Below, piece after piece: positions 52,201 through 61,707 of a stretch of DNA of 64,000 nt; within the stretch, counting starts at the first letter, position 1, and the number at the start of each line of letters is the position of its first letter. The DNA is from RGIG3009 sp045596745 (GTDB taxonomy: Bacteria; Bacillota; Clostridia; Oscillospirales; Acutalibacteraceae). The notes beneath the pieces were generated by a model. The model worked only from the letters and a program-made list of their open reading frames with translations, had not been told where the DNA came from and searched no databases. A program made the translations under genes and the position numbers. Location: assembly GCA_045596745.1 (NCBI GenBank), contig JAZODA010000045.1:1-64000 (forward strand), in the 5' to 3' direction.

Positions 52201-54934
52201 CGACTTCGCGTCGGTGATGATGACCACCCACTACGATCGTTTCTACACTGCGCGCGGCTACATCCGACTGAAGGATGCCGACGGCGAGGTTATCACCGTC
52301 GAGTGCGGCGAAGTGACCAACGGTATCGGCTCGGTTGTGTCGCAGCTGCCTGCGGTGGAAACGCTTGACGGCATCGCCGCCGAAAAGAGCGCTTCTGTCC
52401 CGGCTTCCCACGCGGTTGCCCCCGGTCAGAAGGTCACCTACACCTTTACGCTGAAGAACAACGGTGCAACGAGCGGCAACGTGACCGTGTTCGATCCGAT
52501 TCCGGAAAACACCACCTATGTTGAGGGCGCCGATATCGTGGCGACCAAGGCTGTTCAGACCGCCGATGGCTCGCTGGCTCTGCAGAAGACTGCCGCGTGG
52601 ACGGTGTGGCTGGAAGCAGGCGAGACCAAGGATATCAGCTACACGGTGCGTGTGGATGATGATATGGAACTGTGCACGGGCGGCAAGGTCGAACCCACCG
52701 TTTCGCAGGTCGGCGACACCACCGTTACCACCGATTATCCGATCTACATTGAGCGCATCGTCAACTCTGTGGACGAACACTTCTTCAACACCGCAGTGAA
52801 GGCGCTGGGTGATTCCAGCTACTCCGATATGACGCATATCTATTGGCTGTACTACATCACTTACTCGAGCGCTTCCACCGGTTATCGTACCGGTGACGTG
52901 TACAACGGTTGCACGGCTGAGCAGGTGCTGAACAGCATCATCAACGGCACCGGCACGACCTCCTACAACTACACCGACTCCACCGGTAAGGCACAGAGCG
53001 GCACGATCAACCATCTGGACAACATTGCCCCGACCCTGTACGGTGGTACGCAGATTCGCGGCCAGATTGAGGGCGTCAAGGGCGCTCCCGCCGCTTCGGT
53101 TACCGAAGAGAACCTGATGATCGGTGACGTTATCATCGTGAAGGTTGACGGCGTTGTGTCGCTGTATGTCTACTGCGACAAGGGCCTGATGAAGATTAAG
53201 GCCACCGGCGGTAGCGAAAAGGCCGACATGGATCTGCTCGATACGCTGACCTCTTCGCAGGCGTACATTGTCCTGCGTCCGCGCACCTCGCTTACCGGCG
53301 TTTTCTCCAGCGATCCCGAGGCTGAGCCTGTTGAGTACACTCCCGAACAGGAAGCGGTCATCAGAACGGCCGAAGCGTTCCTGCTGCGCGGCGAAAAGGT
53401 TCAGTACGCCGATACCGACTACAACTACGGCGGCCCCGATCCGTATAACGGCAGTTACACGGAGTATCGTTGGAAGATTCGCGAGGATTCTCCCGAGGAT
53501 GCGACCATCGATAACATCAAGTATACCAACTGCGCCGCGTTTACGTTTGACAGCTACTACTTTGCTCTGGGCCTTGACACCGGCCTGTTCACTACCAACC
53601 AGCTGGCGAGTGCGTCGTCCACCTACAAGGTGTTCGACTTCAAGCGCACGGTGTCGAGCGGTGTCATCACCTCGACCCATACCGAAGAGGAAAAGGCACA
53701 GATTCAGCAGCAGTTCCTGGATACGCTGCAGCCCGGCGACCTGATGGTCGTTCGCCGCGTGGCGGGTACCGGTCACGTGATGATGTACATGGGCAACGGC
53801 AAGATGATTCACTGCTCCGGTTCCGTGTATCGTTACGGCACCAACGGTAAAGACCCGGTGGAAATGCACGAGCCGGCCATCTACTACGGCCAGATTATGA
53901 ACTACTTCTTCAACCCCACCGGTTCCAACTATATCTTCGGCAGCAACGTGCATCACACCGTTATCGTTCGTCCGCTGAACAACTTCAAGAAGACGATTCC
54001 GGAAAACACCACCAACCGTCTGAACAACCTCACCGGTATTGTGGCACAGAAGCTGGTTCCCGTAAGCCTGGGTAAGACCGTGAACGTCGGCACTGAGCTG
54101 ACCTTCACCTTCGACCTGCGCAACACCAACGATGTTGCCAAGACGCTGACCATCACCGATACCGTGCCTGCCGGCACTACTTATGTGTCCGCTACCGGTA
54201 ACGCTGTGAAGGATGGCGACACCCTGACCTGGACGGTCCCGCTGGCGGCAGATGAGCAAAAGACGGTCTCCTACACCGTGCGCGTTAACAACGATGTGGC
54301 GGGCGGTACCAAGATTGCTACGGTTGCTGTCATCAACGACGTTGTGTTCGATTGCCCGCCCGTCTCGGTTGGCAACACGCTCACCGACGATGAGCAGAGC
54401 GCTCTGATTACCGCGTTCAACGCGCTGAAGGCAGAGGGCACGACGCTGGCCAATCTGGAATTGGTCAACGAAATCTACAAGCGCGCCGGCATTCAGGACA
54501 CGGTCTTTGCCGAAACGGCACTTGCCGATGTCGCGCTGGGCGAGAATGGTATCTTCCAGAACATCGGTACCGATTCTGCTCCGTACTACGCGCTACAGGA
54601 AGGCGTGGAGGATAACCTCTACTACAACATGATGGCGCCGACGCTGTATGGCGGTGAAAGACTGCACACGGATCGTTGGACGCACGATCGTACCCGTATG
54701 ATGTACGTCGAAGACCTGGTGGTTGGTGATATTCTCATCTTCCGCAATGGTTACTACAATGTCGGCTATCGTATGTATCTGTACACGGGCGAAGATAACT
54801 TCTATTGCCTGACCACCGGTGCGTACGACACCATCACGGTGGCAAAGCGTCTGGAGCAGTCGCTGGGTCGTCCCAACTACAACTACAGCACGCACTACTT
54901 TATGGTGCTTCGTCCGTCGCTGGTGCAGGAATAA
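49226..54934 (+). CDS. Large secreted Ig-like/DUF11 protein with NlpC/P60-like domains
   Basis: The protein has 1902 residues. Residues 1-31 are a signal peptide (KK, long hydrophobic run, cleavage near VAA-E); an LIGC sequence at 17-20 could be a lipobox, but hydrophobic residues follow it. Residues 34-458 and 459-820 are a duplicated unit: Ig-like strand set, a carbohydrate-binding-like sandwich (IAGGDFE to YIDNxSM) and bacterial Ig-like (Big2) domains. DUF11-like repeats are at about 1055-1170 and 1600-1715. Between and after them are three related domains: about 1175-1355 and 1716-1902 keep only the GDxI and VLRP parts, while about 1366-1585 keeps a NlpC/P60-like triad, C1436, H1517 and H1529. 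It likely cleaves or binds cell-wall peptides or glycans outside the cell. No sorting signal at the end. Confidence 0.82.
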   Translation: MKFFKKAMATLLAAALLIGCAISGLVLPVAAEGDTFKMGYDHIYVAPADSAGYVTYVAVPLYTMDGQPYTETVTWATSNSNKLSVSSAAKGIFATKKNTSGDVTITATNAAGESHSCVVTICFDGEMIAGGDFESLACQTGFSSDRWKNIITSGKGKVSDDLDDSSNHVLELPAGVGSGEGVEPLYYSGLRCESGREYVVSFDIKGATGEIKPITFPGSYVTVLASNTGYYTSGNWQWITPKADEWTHYEYRIKTKTPSGKSFNRNYIVGFGNSSTTNPVYIDNFSMYELGTAESVTLNTEAQTLVKGESTQLSYTYAPDGSTVNRAKWTSSDETVATVDANGNVTAVNPGTATITLKCGWLKSTCEITVTDIMVTGIELNKSVLELAAGDSETLELAVLPTGAALAGEVTWTTNNAAVATVDGGKVTAVGKGVAIITAEADGFTTACAVTVSQSTANDTFKFAKDELRLAPADSGYVIYAGMPVRAIDGSAYTGTLTWSVDDASIISVNATSGLITTKKDVTGVAFVTAANDAGERHTFKVTVEWDGDRIAGGDFETAATNTNRWTNKIITGGAGQLVTEEDGNTCLMIPAGKTDLYYANLTVKVNTTYRLSFDIKGDTGEIKPVYFKNTTSNGWKYATPIAGGTEWKRVSYVFTIDSDITDQRSWIIGFGNSPLSGVTQTNPIYIDNVSMVEVGNAEGIQVGAEEIQMEVGDNMTVPVTATPDGSRFNYPTWESSNPGVAMVDGEGNIIALSPGTATITVTSKSATTLTDSFTVKVFNELLVVTPDMELENGELSSDAVFGELEPGDVVTVTVTPDEGYLLVPGSLKYVKKDGTAVRILNESWTAEPVFGRDSVGNTFEFEMPEEKVTITAEFVSTENQSFAMDTVGTSFHYVYSNGERVYDGIRFLTRMNLAVAFDDTSDTMTVRYNGKDYEVVELGSLLKRDGNDTELTYANAIANTGTSGMGKMWVSKAYSNTNGVFKLVDYTDSYIDFASVMMTTHYDRFYTARGYIRLKDADGEVITVECGEVTNGIGSVVSQLPAVETLDGIAAEKSASVPASHAVAPGQKVTYTFTLKNNGATSGNVTVFDPIPENTTYVEGADIVATKAVQTADGSLALQKTAAWTVWLEAGETKDISYTVRVDDDMELCTGGKVEPTVSQVGDTTVTTDYPIYIERIVNSVDEHFFNTAVKALGDSSYSDMTHIYWLYYITYSSASTGYRTGDVYNGCTAEQVLNSIINGTGTTSYNYTDSTGKAQSGTINHLDNIAPTLYGGTQIRGQIEGVKGAPAASVTEENLMIGDVIIVKVDGVVSLYVYCDKGLMKIKATGGSEKADMDLLDTLTSSQAYIVLRPRTSLTGVFSSDPEAEPVEYTPEQEAVIRTAEAFLLRGEKVQYADTDYNYGGPDPYNGSYTEYRWKIREDSPEDATIDNIKYTNCAAFTFDSYYFALGLDTGLFTTNQLASASSTYKVFDFKRTVSSGVITSTHTEEEKAQIQQQFLDTLQPGDLMVVRRVAGTGHVMMYMGNGKMIHCSGSVYRYGTNGKDPVEMHEPAIYYGQIMNYFFNPTGSNYIFGSNVHHTVIVRPLNNFKKTIPENTTNRLNNLTGIVAQKLVPVSLGKTVNVGTELTFTFDLRNTNDVAKTLTITDTVPAGTTYVSATGNAVKDGDTLTWTVPLAADEQKTVSYTVRVNNDVAGGTKIATVAVINDVVFDCPPVSVGNTLTDDEQSALITAFNALKAEGTTLANLELVNEIYKRAGIQDTVFAETALADVALGENGIFQNIGTDSAPYYALQEGVEDNLYYNMMAPTLYGGERLHTDRWTHDRTRMMYVEDLVVGDILIFRNGYYNVGYRMYLYTGEDNFYCLTTGAYDTITVAKRLEQSLGRPNYNYSTHYFMVLRPSLVQE

Positions 54935-54949
54935 AGGAGGAGAAGAAAT

Positions 54950-55069
54950 ATGAAACTGTATACGACTCCTTCTGTGGAGATTCTTGATCTTACCGCCGAT
55001 GAGGCGCTCGCGGCCGTGGTTCAAAGCGAACCCACCGTCGAGGATAACGACGACGATCTGAGCGCATAA
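54950..55069 (+). CDS. Acidic 39-residue peptide
   Basis: A short gene with a strong ribosome site (AAAGGAGGAG, 54934-54943) starts at ATG 54950, 15 bases after the large surface protein gene, and is closed by a perfect terminator. The peptide begins MKLYTTPSVEILDLTADEAL and ends with an acidic tail rich in Asp and Glu. It has no Cys, no membrane segment and no signal peptide. Small peptides with a K-x-Y-x-x-P-x-(V/I)-E start occur beside surface proteins and RiPP genes in Clostridia; that is from memory and its role is unknown. It could be a peptide signal, a modified-peptide precursor without nearby enzymes, or a chaperone-like partner of the upstream protein. Confidence 0.7.
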   Translation: MKLYTTPSVEILDLTADEALAAVVQSEPTVEDNDDDLSA

Positions 55070-55073
55070 CAAC

Positions 55074-55116
55074 AAACATCGCCGTGGGGAAACCCACGGC
55101 GATGTTTCTTTTTTTG
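55074..55116 (+). terminator. Intrinsic terminator after the small peptide gene
   Basis: A perfect 15-bp stem (55074-55088 with 55093-55107) with a GAAA tetraloop, then a T-rich run. Confidence 0.93.
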
Positions 55117-55162
55117 TGGGTGTGTATTTTTTTGCCGCCCCCTTTATTTTTTAATCTATATG

Positions 55163-55171
55163 TGATATAAT
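55163..55171 (+). promoter_or_regulatory. Extended -10 promoter of uvrB
   Basis: TGATATAAT (55163-55171) gives a perfect TATAAT with the TGn extension; the -35 region is only T-rich. No SOS (LexA/DinR) box was recognised by eye. Confidence 0.6.
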
Positions 55172-55207
55172 AAACCGAATATGTCTTTGTAGGGTGGAGG
55201 TGACGGG

Positions 55208-57166
55208 ATGGACCGATTCGAACTGCATGCGCCGTATCAGCCGACAGGCGACCAGCCGCAGGCAATCGAGAAGCTGGTGGCGAGTATCAACAGCGGAAAA
55301 CGCGAGCAGACGCTGCTTGGCGTGACCGGTTCCGGCAAGACCTTCACGATGGCGAATGTCATCGCACAGGTGAATCGTCCCACCCTCGTTCTCGCTCACA
55401 ACAAAACCCTCGCCGCACAGCTGTGCAGCGAGTTCAAAGAGTTTTTCCCAAACAACGCGGTGGAGTATTTCGTTTCTTACTACGACTATTACCAGCCGGA
55501 AGCGTATGTGCCGTCCACCGACACCTATATCGAAAAGGATTCCGCCATCAACGACGAAATCGATAAGCTGCGGCATTCCGCTACGTCGGCGCTGTCGGAG
55601 CGGCGCGATGTCATCATCGTGGCGAGTGTGTCCTGTATCTACAGCTTGGGTAACCCCATCGATTACCGCAATATGATTATTTCGCTGCGCCCCGGTATGA
55701 CCAAAAGCCGTGACGAGCTGATTGCGCGGCTGGTGGATTTGCAGTATGAGCGCAACGATATCAACTTCATCCGCAACAAGTTCCGCGTACGAGGCGATGT
55801 GGTGGAGATTTTCCCGGCCTATTCCAACGACACGGTCATCCGTGTGGAGTTTTTCGGCGACGAGATTGACCGCCTGAGCGAAGTGAATCCGCTGACAGGC
55901 GAACTGAAAGGTCTGCTCGGGCATATTGCCATCTATCCTGCGTCACACTATATTGTGCCGCCCGATAAACTGGAGGTCGCCATCGCGGAAATCGAGCGCG
56001 AGCTGGAGGAGCGTGTGGAGGAGTTCAAGCAGGCAGGACAACTGCTGGAAGCCCAGCGTATTCTGCAGCGCACACGGTACGACATCGAAATGCTGCGCGA
56101 AATCGGTATGTGCAAAGGCATTGAAAACTATTCCCGTGTGCTGGCAGGGCGTGCGCCCGGCTCGACACCGTTCACGCTGCTGGATTATTTTCCCGAGGAC
56201 TATTTGCTGTTTGTGGACGAATCGCACGTGACACTGCCGCAGGTGCGCGGTATGTTCGGTGGCGATTTTGCACGCAAAAAGAATCTGGTGGATTACGGTT
56301 TCCGCCTGCCCAGCGCGTTTGACAACCGTCCGCTGAATTTTGATGAGTTCTACAACCGCGTAAACCAAGCGGTGTTTGTCAGCGCGACCCCCGGCGCGTT
56401 TGAATATGACCACAGCGGCGCACCGGTGGAACAGGTAATCCGCCCGACAGGCTTGCCCGACCCCGAAGTGACGGTGCGACCTGTGGAGGGACAAATCGAC
56501 GATTTGATGGGCGAAATCCGTCTGCGTGCCGAGCGCGGCGAGCGTGTGCTGGTGACAACGCTGACCAAGAAAATGGCGGAGGATTTGACCGCGTATTTCG
56601 AGAATGTTGGCATCCGCGTGCGGTATATGCACCACGACATCGATACGATGGAGCGTATGCAGATTATCCGCGATTTGCGTCTCGGTGAGTTCGATGTGCT
56701 GATTGGTATCAACCTGCTGCGCGAGGGCTTGGATATTCCCGAAGTGTCGCTGGTGGCGGTGCTGGATGCCGACAAGGAAGGCTTCCTGCGGTCGGCGACC
56801 TCGCTGATTCAGACCATCGGTCGTGCGGCGCGTAATGCCGAGGGCAAGGTCATTTTGTATGCGGACGAGGTCACGCCGTCGATGGAGCAGGCGATTCGTG
56901 AAACCGAACGCCGCCGCACCATTCAGCTTAACTACAACGAGCAACACGGCATCGTGCCGAAAACCATTATCAAAGAGGTGCGTGACGTGCTGCAGATTAC
57001 ACCGTCTGCGGTGCGGGATGCGGCAAGCGGTAAGAAGCTGTCCAAGGCCGAGCGGATGCAACGCATTGAACAGCTGACCAAGGAGATGAAACACGCGGCC
57101 AAGCTGCTGGAATTCGAGCATGCGGCGTGGCTGCGCGATGAGATTGAAAAGCTCAGAAAGGGCTGA
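55208..57166 (+). CDS. uvrB: UvrABC system protein B
   Basis: The 652-residue damage-verification helicase of nucleotide excision repair has the Walker A loop GVTGSGKTFT near residue 39, the beta-hairpin YYDYYQPEAYVP near 93, DESHVTLPQ as Walker B near 338, and QTIGRAARN near 537. The C-terminal UVR helix pair that binds UvrC is the last 35 residues. The next gene is uvrA, 16 bases away; uvrC is not in the window. Confidence 0.97.
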   Translation: MDRFELHAPYQPTGDQPQAIEKLVASINSGKREQTLLGVTGSGKTFTMANVIAQVNRPTLVLAHNKTLAAQLCSEFKEFFPNNAVEYFVSYYDYYQPEAYVPSTDTYIEKDSAINDEIDKLRHSATSALSERRDVIIVASVSCIYSLGNPIDYRNMIISLRPGMTKSRDELIARLVDLQYERNDINFIRNKFRVRGDVVEIFPAYSNDTVIRVEFFGDEIDRLSEVNPLTGELKGLLGHIAIYPASHYIVPPDKLEVAIAEIERELEERVEEFKQAGQLLEAQRILQRTRYDIEMLREIGMCKGIENYSRVLAGRAPGSTPFTLLDYFPEDYLLFVDESHVTLPQVRGMFGGDFARKKNLVDYGFRLPSAFDNRPLNFDEFYNRVNQAVFVSATPGAFEYDHSGAPVEQVIRPTGLPDPEVTVRPVEGQIDDLMGEIRLRAERGERVLVTTLTKKMAEDLTAYFENVGIRVRYMHHDIDTMERMQIIRDLRLGEFDVLIGINLLREGLDIPEVSLVAVLDADKEGFLRSATSLIQTIGRAARNAEGKVILYADEVTPSMEQAIRETERRRTIQLNYNEQHGIVPKTIIKEVRDVLQITPSAVRDAASGKKLSKAERMQRIEQLTKEMKHAAKLLEFEHAAWLRDEIEKLRKG

Positions 57167-57182
57167 GCCGAGAGGAACAACT

Positions 57183-60017
57183 ATGCTGGAGAACCTGATT
57201 GTCAAAGGCGCGAAAGAACACAACTTAAAAAATGTCGATGTGACGATTCCGCGTGACAAGCTGGTGGTATTTACCGGTGTGTCGGGTTCGGGTAAATCGT
57301 CGCTGGCGTTCGACACCATCTATGCCGAGGGACAGCGCCGTTATATGGAGAGTCTGTCCTCGTATGCCCGTATGTTCTTGGGACAGATGGAAAAGCCGGA
57401 TGTCGAGTCGATCGAGGGCTTGTCGCCCGCGATTTCCATCGACCAGAAAACCACCTCGCACAACCCCCGTTCCACGGTGGGTACGGTGACCGAGATTTAC
57501 GACTATCTGCGTCTGTTGTACGCGCGTATCGGTATTCCGCATTGCCCGAAGTGTGGCAGAGAAATTCGCCAGCAAACGGTGGATGAGATTGTGGATCGGT
57601 TGCTGGAGTTGCCGGAGCGCACGCGTATTCAGCTGCTCGCGCCGGTAGTGCGTGGACGCAAGGGCGAGTGCCAGAAAGAACTGGACGCCGCGCGGCGGTC
57701 GGGTTACGTGCGTGTGCGCGTGGACGGCTCGCTGTATGATTTGTCCGAAACCATCAAGCCGGACAAAAACAAAAAGCACACCGTTGAGGTGGTGGTCGAC
57801 CGTCTGGTGATTTCGCCCGACATCCGCAGCCGTTTGGCGGATTCGGTGGAAATGGCGACCTCCCTGTCGGAGGGATTGCTGACGGTGGATTTGCCGGATA
57901 GCGGGGAAGAGCTGTCCTTTTCGCAGAATTATGCCTGCCCCGAGCACGGGTTCAGTATGGAAGAGCTGACCCCGCGTATGTTCTCGTTTAACAACCCGTT
58001 CGGTGCTTGCCCGAAATGCACCGGTATCGGTATCTTTATGTCCATCGACCCGGCACTGGTGCTGGCGGATGAGAATCTTTCCATCCGTGAGGGTGCTATC
58101 CGCGCCAGCGGCTGGAACTATCTGGACGGCGGCACCATCGCCCAGATGTATTATGAGGGTCTTGCCGACCACTACGGTTTTTCGTTGGACACGCCGTGGA
58201 AAGATTTGTCGGAACAGGCGAAAAACCTTATCCTGTACGGCAACAATGGCGAAAAGGTGCGGATGACCCGTCGTATGGAGTACGGTTCGGGCGAGTATTT
58301 CACCGCGTTCGAGGGCGTTGTGAATAACCTGCAGCGCCGCCATCAGGAAACGAACAGCGAGTGGATGCGCAGCGAACTGGAAACGTATATGAGCAAAGTG
58401 CCTTGCCCCGATTGCCACGGCAAACGCCTTAAGCCGGAAAGCCTGGCGGTGACGGTGGGGGATATCAATATCGCCGACTTGTGTAATCTGTCGGTGACCG
58501 AAATGCTGGAGTTTATGACCGCGTTGGATGAACGGTTGACGGCGCGTGAACACGCCATCGCCGATCGTGTCCTGAAAGAAATCCGCGAGCGGTTGGGATT
58601 CCTCAACAGCGTCGGCCTGGAATATCTGACGCTGTCCCGTGCGGCAGGCACGTTGTCGGGTGGCGAGAGCCAGCGCATTCGTCTGGCAACTCAAATCGGT
58701 TCTTCGCTGATGGGTGTTTTGTATATTCTGGACGAGCCGAGCATCGGTTTGCATCAGCGGGATAATCAGAAACTGCTGGATACGCTGCGGCGTCTGCGCG
58801 ACCTCGGCAACACCCTCATTGTGGTGGAACACGATGAGGAGACGATGCAGGCGGCAGACTGGATTGTGGACATTGGCCCCGGTGCCGGTGTGCACGGCGG
58901 TGAAGTGATTTGTTCGGGTACGCTGGAGGATGTGTGTGCCTGTGAGCAGTCGCTGACGGGTCAGTACCTCAGCGGTCGGCGCCGTATCCCCGTGCCGGAA
59001 AAACGCCGCGCCGGAAACGGTCGCGAATTGCGGGTGCTGGGTGCAGCCGCCAACAATTTGAAAAACATCGATGTTGCGTTCCGCCTCGGCGCGTTCAACT
59101 GTGTGACAGGTGTGTCGGGTTCAGGCAAATCGTCGCTTGTTAACGAGATTTTGTACAAGCAATTGGCGAACAAGCTCAACCGCGCCTATACCCGCGCAGG
59201 AGCGCATCGCCGTGTCGAGGGCCTGGACGCGCTGGACAAAGTAATTGCCATCGACCAGTCGCCCATCGGACGGACACCTCGCTCCAACCCTGCAACCTAC
59301 ACGGGTGTGTTTAACGACATCCGCGAGCTGTTCGCTTCGACGCCCGACGCCAAAATGCGCGGATACGCCGCAGGACGCTTTTCCTTCAACGTGCGCGGCG
59401 GTCGCTGTGAAGCGTGCGAGGGCGACGGTATTTTGAAAATCGAGATGCACTTCCTGCCGGACATTTACGTGCCGTGCGAGGTGTGTAAGGGTCAGCGTTA
59501 CAACCGCGAAACGCTGGAGGTGCGCTATAAAGGCAAGAACATCTACGATGTACTGGAAATGACGGTGGAGGAAGCACGGGAGTTTTTTGACAGCATTCCG
59601 AAGATTGCCCGTCGCTTGCAGACACTGTTGGATGTGGGCCTTGGGTATATCAAGCTGGGCCAGCCTGCCACCACCCTGTCGGGTGGCGAGGCGCAGCGCG
59701 TCAAACTGGCGACCGAACTGTCCAAGCGGTCTACCGGACGCACGATTTATATTTTGGACGAGCCGACCACCGGTCTGCATACAGCGGACGTGGCACAGCT
59801 GATTCGCGTGCTGCAAACGCTGGTGGACGGCGGCAACACGGTGGTGGTCATCGAGCATAATCTCGATGTCATCAAAAACGCCGACTATATTTTGGATTTG
59901 GGTCCCGAGGGCGGCAACCGCGGCGGCACGTTGGTGGCGGCGGGTACGCCCGAAGAGGTTGTGCAGGTGGCGGAATCGTACACCGGACAGTATTTAAAGC
60001 CGCTGTTGGAGCGATAA
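57183..60017 (+). CDS. uvrA: UvrABC system protein A
   Basis: The start is ATG 57183; 944 residues. Two ABC-type ATPase halves each have a Walker A (GVSGSGKSSLAFDT near 32 and GVSGSGKSSLVNE near 645) and LSGGE(S/A)QR signature. Zinc-module cysteines appear as CPKCG, CPEH and CPKC in the first half and CEAC with CEVC in the second. It finds DNA damage and loads UvrB, encoded just upstream. Confidence 0.97.
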   Translation: MLENLIVKGAKEHNLKNVDVTIPRDKLVVFTGVSGSGKSSLAFDTIYAEGQRRYMESLSSYARMFLGQMEKPDVESIEGLSPAISIDQKTTSHNPRSTVGTVTEIYDYLRLLYARIGIPHCPKCGREIRQQTVDEIVDRLLELPERTRIQLLAPVVRGRKGECQKELDAARRSGYVRVRVDGSLYDLSETIKPDKNKKHTVEVVVDRLVISPDIRSRLADSVEMATSLSEGLLTVDLPDSGEELSFSQNYACPEHGFSMEELTPRMFSFNNPFGACPKCTGIGIFMSIDPALVLADENLSIREGAIRASGWNYLDGGTIAQMYYEGLADHYGFSLDTPWKDLSEQAKNLILYGNNGEKVRMTRRMEYGSGEYFTAFEGVVNNLQRRHQETNSEWMRSELETYMSKVPCPDCHGKRLKPESLAVTVGDINIADLCNLSVTEMLEFMTALDERLTAREHAIADRVLKEIRERLGFLNSVGLEYLTLSRAAGTLSGGESQRIRLATQIGSSLMGVLYILDEPSIGLHQRDNQKLLDTLRRLRDLGNTLIVVEHDEETMQAADWIVDIGPGAGVHGGEVICSGTLEDVCACEQSLTGQYLSGRRRIPVPEKRRAGNGRELRVLGAAANNLKNIDVAFRLGAFNCVTGVSGSGKSSLVNEILYKQLANKLNRAYTRAGAHRRVEGLDALDKVIAIDQSPIGRTPRSNPATYTGVFNDIRELFASTPDAKMRGYAAGRFSFNVRGGRCEACEGDGILKIEMHFLPDIYVPCEVCKGQRYNRETLEVRYKGKNIYDVLEMTVEEAREFFDSIPKIARRLQTLLDVGLGYIKLGQPATTLSGGEAQRVKLATELSKRSTGRTIYILDEPTTGLHTADVAQLIRVLQTLVDGGNTVVVIEHNLDVIKNADYILDLGPEGGNRGGTLVAAGTPEEVVQVAESYTGQYLKPLLER

Positions 60018-60052
60018 CAACAGTTTAAAACGAGGAAAGGAGGAGAAACCGT

Positions 60053-61693
60053 ATGTCGTTCTCGGAAGAGTTGTATCGGATATCGTATTACGCCGGCGTG
60101 CAGACTGTGCGTCTGTTCCATCGTATGGGACGGTTTCTCACTCTGCTCTTTTTGCCGTTGCGCTTGCTTATGCGGCGCATCGGAAACCATTTCCGCCGTC
60201 GGCGGTCGCTGCGTATCCGCGAGGGCTTCGCGGGTGTGCGTCGGCGCTTTTCGCAGGTCGGCGATCGCGTGCGTACGGCGTGGAAGCGACATCCGCTGAT
60301 TGGTATTTTGCAGGTGCTGTATCTGCCGATTCATGCGCTGCGCCATTATCGCGGCTTCACCCGTATGATGGCAGGCGCGCTGGCAGCCGTGGTGGCAATC
60401 ACCATTTTGGGAGGCACGCTGTATTATTGGAGCGACACGACCTTTGCACTGGCGCTGACGGATGACAGCGGCGAGGTGTGGGGCTATGTCACGGACGAAA
60501 GCATTCTCCAGCAGGGCGTTGCGATGGCCAAAGAGCGCCTCGGCGAGATGGAAAACGCCAACGGTGTGACAATGTCGTCGCAGGTGTCGCTGCAGATTGT
60601 TCCCCAGGCAGATATCTGGAGCCGCACCGAGGTGTGCGATTATCTGATGGAGCGCTCCGGTGTGGCGAAGCAATAAGCCTGCGGCATTTACATAGACGGT
60701 GTGCTGCACGGCACGGTGGATAACGGCAAAACCGCACAGCGGGTGCTGGATGACATTCTGGAAGAAAGTCTCGAGGACAACGGTGAGGTGCAGGCTTCGT
60801 TTGTGGAAACGGTGGAGCTTGTTGACGGTATTTACCCCGAACAGGCGGTGATTAGCGGTCAAGAGCTGAAAACCCGTCTTACTACGGTGAGCGAAGAAAA
60901 GATTCACACGGTACAGACAGGGGATACCCTGCTCTCCATCACCACGCAGTACGATATTACGGTGGTGGAACTGAAAAAGCTCAACCCCGAGATGGGTCTG
61001 GAGCTGAAAGCCGGCGACAAGCTGCTGATTTCGGAAAAAGAGCAGCATCTGCGCGTGCAGGTCAGCGGTACGGTTACCTATGACGTGGAAATTCCGTATA
61101 CCATCACCCGTATCCCCGACGCCTCGATGTACGAGGGCAACGAGAAGGTACAGGTGGAGGGTCGCAACGGCGTCAGCCGCGTGACGGCGACGGTGACCTA
61201 TTTGAACGGTGTGGAGCAGTTCAGCGTGATTACCCATTCCGAAATTGTGGAAGCTCCCGTGATGGGCGTTGTGGCGTATGGTACCAAGCGCAAGACCAAC
61301 AATAACACCGGCTATAACGGCAAGTTCCTCTGGCCGACGCCGAGCACCAAGTTTGTGACGCAGCAGTACGGCAGCGACGGTCATCGCGGTATCGATATCT
61401 GGCGTGAGGGTATGGAAGGCGATGACATTCTGGCTGTGGACGGCGGCACCGTCATTATGGCGGGCGAGTACGCCGGTTACAAAACGTACGGCAAGTTCGT
61501 CATAATCGATCACGGTCAGGGCTTCCGTACGGTGTACGCACACTGCAGCAAGGTGCTTGTCAAAGAGGGCGACACTGTCAGCCGCGGCGATTTGATTGCG
61601 TTGGTCGGTAACACCGGACGCAGTACCGCGCCGCACCTGCATCTGGAGGTGCAGCGAAACGGCGTGTTGCAGAACCCGATGAAATTCTTTTAA
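60053..61693 (+). pseudogene. M23 peptidase (TM-LysM-G5-M23) interrupted by an in-frame TAA
   Basis: One reading frame of 547 codons is split by a TAA at 60674-60676 (codon 208); both sides are in the same frame and the protein continues sensibly after it (ACGIYIDGVLHG). Codons 1-207 give a basic N-terminal region, a membrane helix near 103-126 and the start of an extracellular domain. After the stop come a LysM domain (HTVQTGDTLLSI), a G5-like domain, and an M23 peptidase with GHRGIDIW (HxxxD) and HLHLEV (HxH), all metal ligands intact. A single G-to-T change from GAA would explain the stop. It may be a real nonsense mutation or a sequence error. The second part has an ATG at 60701 but no good ribosome site and no signal sequence. 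Confidence 0.8.
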
Positions 61694-61707
61694 CGAGGTG
61701 CGCGGGT

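Noticed and set aside
49184..54259. A 1691-codon minus-strand open frame opposite the large surface protein
   Set aside because: It is low-complexity, His/Arg/Gly-rich translated antisense with no signal, motif or ribosome site; the + strand protein has clear domains.
54950..55069. Lanthipeptide or sactipeptide precursor
   Set aside because: The peptide has no Cys, few Ser/Thr in the C-terminal half and no modifying enzyme, transporter or protease gene nearby.
60674..60676. Programmed stop-codon readthrough or recoding
   Set aside because: The codon is TAA, not TGA, and TAA is the normal stop for most genes in the window; no recoding signal was recognised. A nonsense change or sequence error is simpler.
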